Assembly: GCA_935421135.1 (NCBI GenBank)
Contig: OW285189.1
Location: 20,214,298 to 20,278,297 of the forward strand
DNA from: Bugulina stolonifera
Lineage: Eukaryota > Bryozoa > Gymnolaemata > Cheilostomatida > Bugulidae
Reading direction: 5' to 3'
Length of the DNA stretch: 64,000 bases
In this document: positions 1-9,906 of the stretch, piece by piece
Layout: each line of letters begins with the position of its first letter
Position numbering within the stretch: position 1 is the first letter of the stretch
Made by a program: the position numbers and the translations under genes
The notes under the pieces: model-generated
The model's input: the letters and a program-made list of their open reading frames with translations, nothing else
What the model was told of the DNA's origin: nothing
Databases searched by the model: none

Positions 1-65
1 CCTATCAAACTCCGTTGTTCTCAAGTCAACCCCCAGTGGCCAGTACAAATAGTCTTCCTAATCCT

Positions 66-175
66 CTCGGCTTGTTGCGCAGTCCTTCGTCGTCCGGTTG
101 GCCAATCAGCTCCGACCTTTAGCGTAGTCTCTTACGAGACGCTTTGGGCAGTCGTAATCCACTATATAACATGCC
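66..175. repeat. 108-bp direct repeat, copy 1 (possible LTR remnant)
   Basis: This stretch recurs in the same orientation at 2409-2517. It includes about 44 bases that match exactly (around gccaatcagctccgacc) and diverges at both ends. Read on the + strand it has a CCAAT word followed about 55 bases later by a TATA-like ctatataac. The two copies bracket retroelement coding sequence, so they may be remains of long terminal repeats. Against that, the second copy runs without a break into the polyprotein tail frame, so a duplicated internal segment is also possible. After this copy, 176-452 has no recognisable coding sequence. A word at 254-272 beginning tggccaacatc could be a primer-binding-site relic, but this is weak. 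Confidence 0.55.
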
Positions 176-452
176 CCCTTCTCTCGGTCGGGTCTCCCCG
201 TTTCCTGTAATATACAGATGCGAGTATACACGCAACACATAAACATTACACTCGTGGCCAACATCAGGAGGACCCTGAGTGTCTCATACTAAGGGCCGTA
301 GTGCCAGCGTATGGCCCTTCTCACCACTCCCCAGTGGTAGCTTCAAGGATGCTCTCAGATCGAAAGGACTAGCCTTCTGGTGCGTCCCTTCGTTTCATCA
401 TCGAGTTGCTGCAGGTAGGGAACCTGTCAGCCGCTATAAGGCCCTCCCGGCC

Positions 453-1703
453 TTATCCGCCACCACCGACTTCTCCAGAGTCCGTGGCTGAGGTGCAAAG
501 GCCCTGCCCTTCGTCCTCCTCGCTGCCGCATAAAGTGTCGCTGCTCCCAGCAGGGCTGACACTTCTCATTGTGGTGCGTTCAAGCCTGGAAACCAGACTC
601 GACTCACTCCCTGAGCGATGGGCTCCCCAGAGAGACTCCATCTCTGTTAAGTTGTCCTCGACAACATCCCCTCCATGGGCAGAGACAAGGGACCCTTCCC
701 TTACTGCTGGTGCTTCGCTCCGATGCACCATTTCTCGTTGAGCCTGGGGCTCCTCTTCTGCCGGGGCAGAGCCGCATTCTTGTGCACCCTGCACTGTCTC
801 TGCGGGTTGAGCCTGGGGCTCCTCTTCTGCCGGGGCAGAGCCGCATTCTTGTGCACCCTGCACTGTCTCTGCGGGTTTGGTCTCCAGGGGAGACTCCACC
901 CTCTCTCGAGTACCAGAAGAGTTCTCGGACTCCGCACTGGTACTTGGTCTTACTGGTGTTACAGGAGCTGTAGCAACACCAGACGTGGAACCTTGGGTGA
1001 ACTGCCTGGCAGCCAGTTCTAGGTTCCTGATGGTTTCCCTTACCGGTTCACCATCATCGTACTCTTTCTGAAGAGCAGCTCTCTCTCTAGCTATCTCACT
1101 CAGTCCGAGTTCATATTGGCGCCGAAGTGCCTCTTCTCTTTCACCAAGAGCCGTACTTCTCCTCGAGAAGTCGTCAGTAGTCATGGCAGAACTACTGCGG
1201 ATTCCACTCAGGAAGGTGGAAACTTGCGCTAAGAGAGAAGAGCTAGCCCTCTTCCCTTTGCCGCTAACCTTCTGTGCGTAGGACACAGAGGGTTCTACCC
1301 CCGACGCTTTGGGTGCTGGCCCCTCAGCGTCTGCCGGGCTAGAAGAGGGGTGCTTCCTCTTCTTGCTATTGGAGTAGCTAGCTCCTCCGACAGGACATGA
1401 CCTCATGACATGTCCGCGCTCTCCACACCAGGTGCAAATCACTACCTTGCAGCTGGCAGCGTAGTGTCCCCATTCGTTGCACTTCCTGCAGACGAATCCG
1501 GGGCGGTCCTTAGCTAAGTGGTCCCTTAGCCTTGCGCAATGGTTGCACCATTTATCGCCTTTTTTTCCGTAAGCCTTCCGACCCTTGCCGGGCCCGCCTT
1601 TCCCCCCCTTGCCGCTCCCATCGGCAGGGGGACGCCCGCCACCGCCTCCACCAGGCGGCTGACGACCAGGAGGTTGCCCTCCCCCGCTCGCTACCTCCGT
1701 CAT
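453..1703 (-). CDS. retroelement ORF with CCHC zinc knuckles (416 codons)
   Basis: A single open frame of 416 codons starts at an ATG at 1703, about 70 bases after the end of the gypsy-like polyprotein tail on the same strand. Residues 1-50 are rich in Gly, Pro and Lys. A Cys/His block follows at about 52-105, with two canonical CX2CX4HX4C knuckles (CRKCNEWGHYAASC and CTWCGERGHVMRSC) and a degenerate Cys/His group just before them. After a Lys/Arg patch comes a segment rich in Glu, Arg and Leu (about 180-230) that could form a coiled coil, then an acidic, low-complexity tail with a 23-residue tandem repeat. Zinc knuckles of this kind bind nucleic acid and are typical of Gag nucleocapsids. Here they lie at the N-terminus and the ORF follows pol rather than preceding it, which is unusual. 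It could be an accessory ORF or the junction of two elements. Confidence 0.6.
   Translation of the reverse strand: MTEVASGGGQPPGRQPPGGGGGGRPPADGSGKGGKGGPGKGRKAYGKKGDKWCNHCARLRDHLAKDRPGFVCRKCNEWGHYAASCKVVICTWCGERGHVMRSCPVGGASYSNSKKRKHPSSSPADAEGPAPKASGVEPSVSYAQKVSGKGKRASSSLLAQVSTFLSGIRSSSAMTTDDFSRRSTALGEREEALRRQYELGLSEIARERAALQKEYDDGEPVRETIRNLELAARQFTQGSTSGVATAPVTPVRPSTSAESENSSGTRERVESPLETKPAETVQGAQECGSAPAEEEPQAQPAETVQGAQECGSAPAEEEPQAQREMVHRSEAPAVREGSLVSAHGGDVVEDNLTEMESLWGAHRSGSESSLVSRLERTTMRSVSPAGSSDTLCGSEEDEGQGLCTSATDSGEVGGGG
738..875. repeat. 69-bp in-frame tandem duplication
   Basis: Two adjacent copies of 69 bases (738-806 and 807-875) are identical or nearly so. The period is a multiple of three, so the zinc-knuckle ORF stays open and gains a 23-residue acidic Glu/Ala/Gln-rich repeat. 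Confidence 0.9.
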
Positions 1704-1713
1704 CTGCTATAAA

Positions 1714-1737
1714 GTAACTCTGTAACTCTGTAACTCT
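1714..1737. repeat. 8-bp repeat between two retroelement ORFs
   Basis: Three copies of gtaactct lie directly upstream of the zinc-knuckle ORF on its coding strand and downstream of the polyprotein tail. Confidence 0.7.
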
Positions 1738-1772
1738 GTGATATCTCCAGAAACCTGTAACAACAACAAAAT

Positions 1773-2425
1773 TTATTGATAGTATACAATATTAGTTTCT
1801 TTTCTTTTCTTAACGGTTCTTCCGGAGCGTGTTTTAACCACGTTGTCCTTCGTTGGTTTAAACAACGTAGAACCGCTCCCCTGCCCCTCGGTGATGTCAG
1901 GGGGCTCAGGCTCAACCGGGAGATCGGCTGGTGAGGCTGGGGATGGAGTCCCCGAAGGGCCTGCTATAGGCTCGCCATCAGGGTGGCCACTTGTCTCACT
2001 AGGGGCCTGGTCACACACAGTATGGTTAGCAAGGTCACTAGGGAAAGCGTTAGTATCCTGTTCTACATCGTTAGCGTTAGCACTAGAAGCTGGGGTTACG
2101 ATAGAGTTATCACCAGAAATGTGTTCACTCCACTCTGGCATATCCTCATCCGAAGATGGAGGCCTGCCGTAGTTAGTATCGTAGGGTTCAAACATAATAA
2201 ATAGGTGTTTTCTATTCCTACGTACTTGACTATCCCTATCTCTACCCAATAGCTGTGAGGCGTGTTGTCCTTTCGGACCACCACTCCTCGATTACCTGGA
2301 TCAGTAGGGGCTTTAACCCAAACAACATCCCCTATTTCCAATTTAGGTAAAAGGGAAGTACCTTTCTTGTTATCAAACTTTGATTTAAATTTTCTGCGTT
2401 TAATAGTCTCGGCTTGTAGCGTAGT
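1773..2425 (-). pseudogene. gypsy-type LTR retrotransposon pol C-terminus, frameshifted
   Basis: On the - strand the frame upstream of 2245 reads LEIGDVVWVKAP and then SYWVEIG. This is the small beta-barrel region that follows the integrase core in gypsy/metaviridae polyproteins. Around 2245 the reading moves to a second frame that starts SQVRRNRKHLF and ends in TRSGRTVKKRKE, the usual Arg/Lys-rich end of such polyproteins, with a stop at 1773-1775. The break is a small frameshift, so the copy is dead. Protease, reverse transcriptase, RNase H and the integrase catalytic core are all absent, so most of the element is deleted. The tail between the two landmarks is rich in Pro, Ser, Asp and Glu. 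Confidence 0.7.
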
Positions 2426-2517
2426 ATTTCGTTGTCCGGTTAGCCAATCAGCTCCGACCTTTAGCGTAGTCTCTTACGAGACGCTTAGAATAGCCGTAAT
2501 GACTATATAACAATATG
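2409..2517. repeat. 108-bp direct repeat, copy 2
   Basis: This is the second copy of the repeat at 66-175. The central 44 bases are identical, and the CCAAT and ctatataac words are kept. On the - strand it leads straight into the frame of the polyprotein tail. Confidence 0.55.
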
Positions 2518-3422
2518 CTTAAACATCAATTTTGGGACTTACACAAATTCCGCGATAGGCCAAACTCGCTAAATATTTTTATCGCAAATTGCTCCAGGAT
2601 TAGCAAACTCGCGAAACTTTCTTCCGCGAAATATTTCTGCTTTTAGGGTAAGTAATATGATTATAATACGAAGCATGTCAAGTTTATTCAGTTTACCAAA
2701 GTCACCTTGACCTTTTCATTTCAAAAATTCAATAGATTACTAATAAAGTAGTTCTGTGTGCATGTACTACATGTAATATTATGTGGTATGGTGTGGTGGT
2801 GTTCAAATTTATGATTATGACATACAAAAAATACACTGGTACATGGGCACTGATCATAATTAGAAGTTGTCCTCTCCTAATTTCTATAATAAATTAGGAG
2901 AGGACAACTTTCAATTATGATCAATAGCTGTAAGCGCCCCTGATAATATTATCACTATGAGCAGAGCCAGAGAGAGCCATTGGCTCTAACTATGACTGTT
3001 ACGTTACAGTGCGTTATTTTTATTGGGTAAAGTCGGACCTATCAGAGCACGACATTTTTACTCCTGCTAGCATAAGCTAATTGCTATCTCCTATAGTACA
3101 AACGTCAGTTTACTTTAACCTTGACATGGTAGAAGTATTTAATAATCACGCGAGCTGATGAGATGTGACATGTATTAAAATAACCTAACTTCCACGAAGG
3201 TGTATTTTTAAGAACCTGGACATGTTTTGCACCTTGCTAGGCAATTTTTATTTTAATTTGTGGTAATTGATAATTTCGATATAATAATATTACTAGTAAA
3301 TTTACCAACTTATAAAGGCGAATATTAGCAGTTATTAGATTTACATTTGCTGCCTTTCAATCTCATTGATTTTCTATAGAATAGCATATACACAGCCAAA
3401 TTTTAGTAGAATAACTAGAATC
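2518..3422. other. non-coding region upstream of AMT
   Basis: No convincing exon is visible. The stretch contains the 2851-2923 hairpin and otherwise AT-rich unique sequence. The AMT promoter should lie in its right-hand part, but I see no clear TATA or initiator element that would settle the start. Confidence 0.4.
2851..2923. repeat. 33-bp inverted repeat (hairpin)
   Basis: Arms 2851-2883 and 2891-2923 are reverse complements at 31 of 33 positions, with a 7-base loop (ctataat). The core word is tgtcctctcctaattt. A degraded single arm occurs at 58722-58755 (agaagttatcctctccca). This suggests a dispersed foldback or MITE-like family. Confidence 0.8.
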
Positions 3423-6400
3423 ATGATCCGGCCCAATCTAAATAGGCTTACACTTAGCCCTATGATCAGGTCGACTTTTCGGTCTGTGGCTGTTTGTTGT
3501 AATTCAAGTCTTGCTTCCATTTGCATAGGCACAAAGGCAAATGCTAAACAGGTGAGAATTATATTTATAGTGCATTTACATTTTGTTAAATTGGTGGGCA
3601 GTAGATGTGTACTGAACCAACTGCACACAAGGCATTCCTCTTATGGCCACCTTGCTATAGGCCTATAATGGGATATTAAGTGGTTTGGCTATTTTTCTTA
3701 TATTATATGTGACCTTTGTTTATGCAAGGAATTTTAGAACTTTTCATCGAGCAGTACACATCTACTCTTCACCGGCAAAGCTCCCTTTCCAAGGTTGCTG
3801 AACTGATGTAGTGGTAATGTGCTCTGTCCACTGTGCTAAGTGATCAGGTGTCGGTGAGCCCTCGGGCTCAAGCCCCAATCGGGGATGAATTATTTCCATG
3901 GATGTGAAATCAAGTCCCTGACTGCTCAATAACAAATTCTAAAATTCCTTACATAAACAAAGATTAATTACAAATTAGGCTGCAAGTGAATTTTTGAAAA
4001 CAAGCAGCTACAAGTAAGTACCAAGTACTTTCAGAATTTACTTGAGTGCAACAGCTGTAGTAAATAACAGCCTACTGAATATGACTATCAAGCACGGAAT
4101 TGCGTGAACCTGCTCCACATCGTTGAGCGCATACGGTCCAGCAAGCCATAATCCATTTTATAATAACTATGTTTTTCTTTATTTCTCTTTAGGCTGCAGT
4201 AGCTTTCGCATTGTGCAATGTCTGTGAAGTCCATCTATCATGTTCTTCCATTTTATACAACTAGGGGTTGAGATGTCCAAACCTACAAGGAAGATTTGCT
4301 AGCACACAATCCGAAGCTGATGTCTTAAAGACATCCTTGTATGATTATCATGTAAACAAAGGTACGTGTTTCCAATTTATATTGCTTTATGTAATCTTTG
4401 CAAGAAAAAAGTTTAATTGAAGTTGCCATGATGTCTTACAAAGCATTGGTATACTGTAGTAGGCCTATACTATTGGATGGTGTGGTGTAGCATTGTAGTA
4501 CAATAGTCAATAGGTGTATAGGCTATATGCTTCTAATACGCTGCAGGTGGTAAAATGGTGGACTTTGCTGGATGGTCAATGCCTGTTGTTTACTCAGACC
4601 AGACTATCATACAGTCTCACCTGCACACAAGACAGAACTGTAGTATCTTTGACGTCTCACACATGCTTCAGACTAAGATACACGGAGATCATGCTACTCA
4701 GTTTATTGAGTCTTTGGTAGTCAGCGATGTTCAAGGTACTTAGTTAGGCTTGCATGGGATCCATTCTATTCCCAAGTTATTATCTTATATGGAATATCTG
4801 GTAGATGTAGGCTACTTGTACATATTATAATGTAGGACTTGCCGATGGCTGCGGAACACTTACAGTGTTCACCAATGAGAATGGAGGGATCTGTGATGAT
4901 CTGATAGTTAGCAGAACAACTGAAGGATATCTGTATGTAGTGTCTAATGCTGGGTGTAGAGATGGTGATTTAGCACTGATGAAGGTATAACACTTATTAT
5001 AGTTGTCTCATATTAATGGTATGGTGTAGTCTGTAGTACCTCGTAGTACCTCGTAGTACAGTGTAATAGGACATGTACTTGCATGCAATTAGTCAACTCA
5101 TAGTCTGAGGTTAGTGGTGTGGTTATTATATTGTTATGTACAGTGTATATACATTGTATGCATAAAGTGATTACCATTATATGCCACATGCAGTGTATCT
5201 ACATGCGTTTACTGCAGTGTAACCTATGTATCATTAATTACGGTAACTATTGGCGAGATTTCAATGTAGGATTGATCCGAGTCATGCTAATCGGTCACAT
5301 GACCTGTCGTAGGCAGCTCACTATTACTATGTGTTTTTTGTGACTAAGGGTTGTGTAGGTTATTTTAACTTGAAATACCTTAGCTATTATGTGTACCTCT
5401 AATGGGCGCATTCAGTCACTGCTGTATTATCTCCTGCAGCACTTGATTATACATTATTATGATAATTATATATTGTGGATGTTCTAGAATAGGTTAGAAG
5501 AATGTAAGGCAAGCGGTTTGGATGTAGAGCTCGAGGTGTTGACTAACCCCCTGATAGCTGTACAAGGACCTCTAATGTCTAAGGTATGTTTGTATCCGTA
5601 TATAAGTGCAGGGGTGGAGTTATCGACCCTTTGTTACATGTAATGTACTGGCGAGTTTTGTAGGTTCACTAGCATTGACTCTATTTATTAGTATTATCAG
5701 TAATTGCCTGTATAGTATACGGTTGTGTGTGCAGTCTATGTTAGCCAATGTGTATGTGATTCATCTGGTACATGTCCTCGGTCATAGCTCATGGTAATTG
5801 ATACAAAGCGATATTCTACCAGGCTAAGTTTTCCGGCAGCAGTTGGCGGCTTGCCTGTGGGGGCTGGGTGGATCTTGATCGGCTGCTTTTTGTTCCCTCG
5901 GCAGTTCTGCTGTCGGGTTGTGGAGTGCTGAATGGGGCTGTCACAACTCTAGTTTCGAACTATCTGAGAAGCTCCTTTGTATTTTTAGTTACCTTTTTGT
6001 TTTTAAAAAGACACAGCTCATTTCCTTGCTTTTAGAATACAATAAAAAAAACCACAATAAGTATAATATCTCAATGAACAGCATCTAATAAGAAACATTG
6101 GACATAAATACAAATTACAATGCAATAGAGAGAACATAAAAAACAAATAATTCTTAAAATTATAATATCATGTCCTTGCATGGCTTAGTTCTTAACGATC
6201 ATGGTCCTACTTAAATTAAAACATATGATGTTCTATTTTTGTGACTTTGTAATTGTCCTCTCCTTGTATGTCATGTGGTACAGAGCAGACAACTCTTTGG
6301 TTTGAACATTGTGATGAATTATGTTTGATTTATGTACTAGGTTCTGGGAGCAGCAACAGACATAGATATGTCTAAGCTGTACTTCATGAACACGACTATG

Positions 6401-7690
6401 GCGACAGTATACGGTGTAGAGGGTTGTAGAGTAAGCAGATGTGGGTATACCGGAGAGGATGGCGTGGAGGTCAGTGTATGCACAGCTAACGTGCATTTCT
6501 TAGTAGCGCTGGTATTATATCTGTACCAATGACTTGAATTTTATTGTCAAGTTTCTTATCATCCGCTCTACCCTCTTTGGCGGCGCTAACACTAGTTCCC
6601 ACTCCTAACAGAAATATTTATGGAGCATTTATGCTTGTTTGATAGATATCAATACCAGAAGGCAGGGAGCATCATATTGTAGACTGCCTGATGGGCTCTA
6701 ACGAGGGGAGTGTTAAGTTAGCTGGACTCGGTGCTCGAGATAGCCTGAGGTTAGAGGCAGGGCTTTGTCTCTATGGTAATGACATCGATGAGCAGACAAC
6801 TCCCGTGGAAGCTACGCTTGCATGGCTCATTGGTGAGTGAGTGACTTGTTTGCTTGACCATTTGGTGGTGTTATCTGCATCTCCATGTACAAGATTGTGA
6901 TGAGCTCCTTGACTTGATTGTAAATGTTATTACGCATCCCACATTACTGTTCAGCTAGGTACTGCATTGTACGTGTGCGTTAACAGGTTGTGTTACTACA
7001 TTGTGTTTTGGAGTTGTTGTCACCTTCATTAACATCATCATAATTATATAATATTTTTTGTTATATTTTGCATAACATATTGAAATAGTTTTGTATTGGT
7101 ATAAATTCATGATGTAGGAAAGCGAAGGAGACAGGAAGGTGGTTTCCCAGGATGTGACATCATATTGAAACAACTGAAAGAGAAACCAAAGAGAAAGAGA
7201 GTTGGTGTGATCACTAAATCAGGTCCGCCTCCTAGAGGTTAGTATTCCTTCAGCTGTTCTCACTCAGTATATATTCTGCCTGGCGACTTGTTGCATTTAT
7301 TTTTAAACTCTAGCTTGCTTTACACATTCGGGTCTTTCTCTAGTTTGTTTTGGTACTTGATTCAAAAACAGACGATGCATATCCAATGGGTAATAGTTTT
7401 ATATTCTTTCATTTACAAATAGTATATTCACATTGGGTACACATTGAAGTCGATACGAATATTATTCTACTGTTACAGCTGGTTCTAAGATAATCAGTGA
7501 GGACCATGAAGTTGGTAGTATAACCAGTGGCATTCCATCTCCCTCTCTCAAGACTAACATTGCCATGGGCTATATTGATACAGCTTTATCAAAGGTTGGA
7601 ACAGAAGTTCAAATAGAGACCAGAAAGAAGAAATACGAGGGAATTGTCTCCAAAATGCCTTTTCTACCCAGTAACTATTACCTGAAGTAA
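3423..7690 (+). CDS. AMT: aminomethyltransferase (glycine cleavage system T-protein), mitochondrial
   Basis: Nine exons chain in phase to 435 aa: 3423-3551, 4265-4361, 4547-4735, 4836-4984, 5488-5583, 6341-6469, 6646-6832, 7118-7237 and 7479-7690. The T-protein takes the aminomethyl group from lipoylated H-protein and gives 5,10-methylene-tetrahydrofolate plus ammonia in the mitochondrial matrix. Family hallmarks are [27 protein letters not shown], the aspartate pair in ICDDLIV (about residues 159-160, where the family's catalytic Asp lies), [24 protein letters not shown] and the terminal [12 protein letters not shown]. Human AMT is 403 aa. The extra length is at the N-terminus, where exon 1 (43 codons) is rich in Arg, Ser and Leu with no acidic residue, as in a mitochondrial presequence. 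Exon 1 is inferred from phase 0 agreement. An in-frame ATG at 3462 is an alternative start. Exons 3-9 are certain. Confidence 0.93.
3800..3880 (+). repeat. tRNA-like sequence, possible SINE head, in AMT intron 1
   Basis: gatgtagtggtaatgtg (3805-3821) resembles an RNA polymerase III A box, and gggctcaagcccc (3864-3876) resembles a B box/T-arm. The spacing suits a tRNA-derived SINE or a decayed tRNA. No full cloverleaf can be drawn, and the 3' end of a possible SINE is not defined. Confidence 0.4.
5815..5960. repeat. GC-rich island in AMT intron 5, probable element remnant
   Basis: This block (ttccggcagcagttggcggc and following bases) is much richer in GC than the rest of the intron and has no place in the AMT frame. 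It is followed by an A-rich run near 6040. That fits an old retroposed insertion, but no family is recognised. Confidence 0.3.
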
Positions 7691-8622
7691 TTCTACTAAA
7701 TAGTATGTTGGTGGCCTTTTCTCTAACTTTGCTGATGGAGTTGTCCTTTCTTTTTCAAAAAGGAAAAGATAACTTCATCAACATTACAAGTGCACAAGTA
7801 TTTTATCGGAAAAATGTGGAGTAATCCTCTCCAAGACCTGGAAAGTTAGAAGGGACATCTGTTTAGTTCTTATTGTAATCAATAGTATTTGCATCAACTT
7901 CTTCTACTAACCACCTGCTGTATTATATAGTATTATATAACATTTCATACTAATATCATTCTATTTTATACTTTACTAATAATTCAGGATCAGAGTCCTG
8001 AAGTGTTTTTTTTTCATTTTTTTTCAATCTACAATATATCAATCATGCTTCTTTACTTACTGCTCTACTGTGTGTATGGGATGGTGCTTACATAACAGCT
8101 TTATATCCAGACAATGTATTTTACGCAAAAGTATTATAATGTAATATATTATTATGTATTTATATTTTATGAACAGTAACCTATAGTGTATTTAAAATAA
8201 AATATTTCCAATAATTAATACAAATTTCAGTGTATAACTGTACAGAGAGACTTTTCCAAGCAACATGCATCACGTGGTTCATCATCCCCTACAACATTAG
8301 AGAGGATCATAATCATTATTTAAATCTATAGCAGAATATGTTCTATTATACATACTATGAATTTGTACACACTGAGACCACATGTACAAATAATATTGCA
8401 TAACACTGTTATGAGCTGCCATAGCCTAGAGAGTAGTTGGGTGATTGACTAGAACTTGGGATGGCTGTAAAAATAAATCAGCACCTACATGTAGATGTAA
8501 TCTTATAATATGTACAACCACCTAGTAAGATAAATGATGAATAGCATGATTCAAGTTGCGTTCTTTTACAGATTAAAAAGAGAGAATAACTCCTTCAAAC
8601 TATAACAAACTGGACTGTTTAC
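7691..8622. other. AMT/SEC61G convergent intergenic region
   Basis: AMT ends at 7690 and SEC61G, on the other strand, ends at 8623, so this stretch holds both 3' ends. An aataaa word at 8196-8201 could serve AMT. An imperfect inverted repeat (about 7735-7785, gttgtcctttc against gaaaagataac) lies just after the AMT stop. Nothing else is recognised. Confidence 0.4.
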
Positions 8623-9166
<544 letters not shown>

Positions 9167-9645
9167 CTTCTATGGTTCTATCTACATAAAAGATAAATAC
9201 AGCAAATAGTACATTATAGTGCATAGTGTGTATATAACGCTTCTCTATATTCATAAGCTGGATTAGCAATTAAATCAAGCAGCCACTCTGATGTGTACAT
9301 CAGCAGCATAACAAGAAAAACTTTACAAATTGCAAGGGAACGTGTTTGCACTTTTAGCAATCAACATTCATTAATGTGAATCTCTCAACCCTGCTAGAAG
9401 CCAGCATCTTGGCAAGCAAGCTAAGAAAAAAGTCATACTCCAGCCTAAGTCTCACCTCACATCACTTACATCACATACCCTACATCACACCAGGTAGTGT
9501 CAATAATTCTTTTCGTGGGCACAAGAAAGATAATTATAAAACACAAACCAAATAATACAGCATAATTTAAATGTGCATGGCCATGTAACTGTTGTACTAA
9601 ATGGGCTGAAGTTGTAAATTTACCAAAAGGTGACACTTATTAGTT

Positions 9646-9906
9646 TTAACTACTAAATGAATTGGTTGTTCCAGTTGTGTAGCAAATTTTATTTAGTCTC
9701 ATAATCTGATGAGAGTGGAGTAGGTTTGCAAAAGTTAATAGTTGATCTTCAAATTTAAATAGTTCATCTTGAAATTTATAATACACATACATGTAGCACA
9801 GTACAAGTGTAAAGAATAAACTGACACATAGTGCAAATTCAAACCTTAAAATGAATATATAGCTTCCAATAATAGCGAGCCAGTACCAGTAGCCATTCAT
9901 AAGTGA
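9646..9906 (-). CDS. hypothetical small membrane protein ORF
   Basis: An open frame from an in-frame ATG near 9900 to a stop at 9646 encodes about 84 residues. The first 50 are strongly hydrophobic (two possible helices around GYWYWLAIIGSYIFILRF and LFFTLVLCYMYVYY), followed by a charged segment (KFQDELFKFEDQLL). No family is recognised. In AT-rich DNA a hydrophobic frame of this length can be open by chance, and no splice or promoter evidence supports it. Confidence 0.2.
   Translation of the reverse strand, partial: SLMNGYWYWLAIIGSYIFILRFEFALCVSLFFTLVLCYMYVYYKFQDELFKFEDQLLTFANLLHSHQIMRLNKICYTTGTTNSFSS

Noticed and set aside
279..1071. Several + strand ORFs over the retroelement
   Set aside because: They are antisense shadows of the 416-codon zinc-knuckle ORF, with frameshifted copies of its 69-bp repeat.
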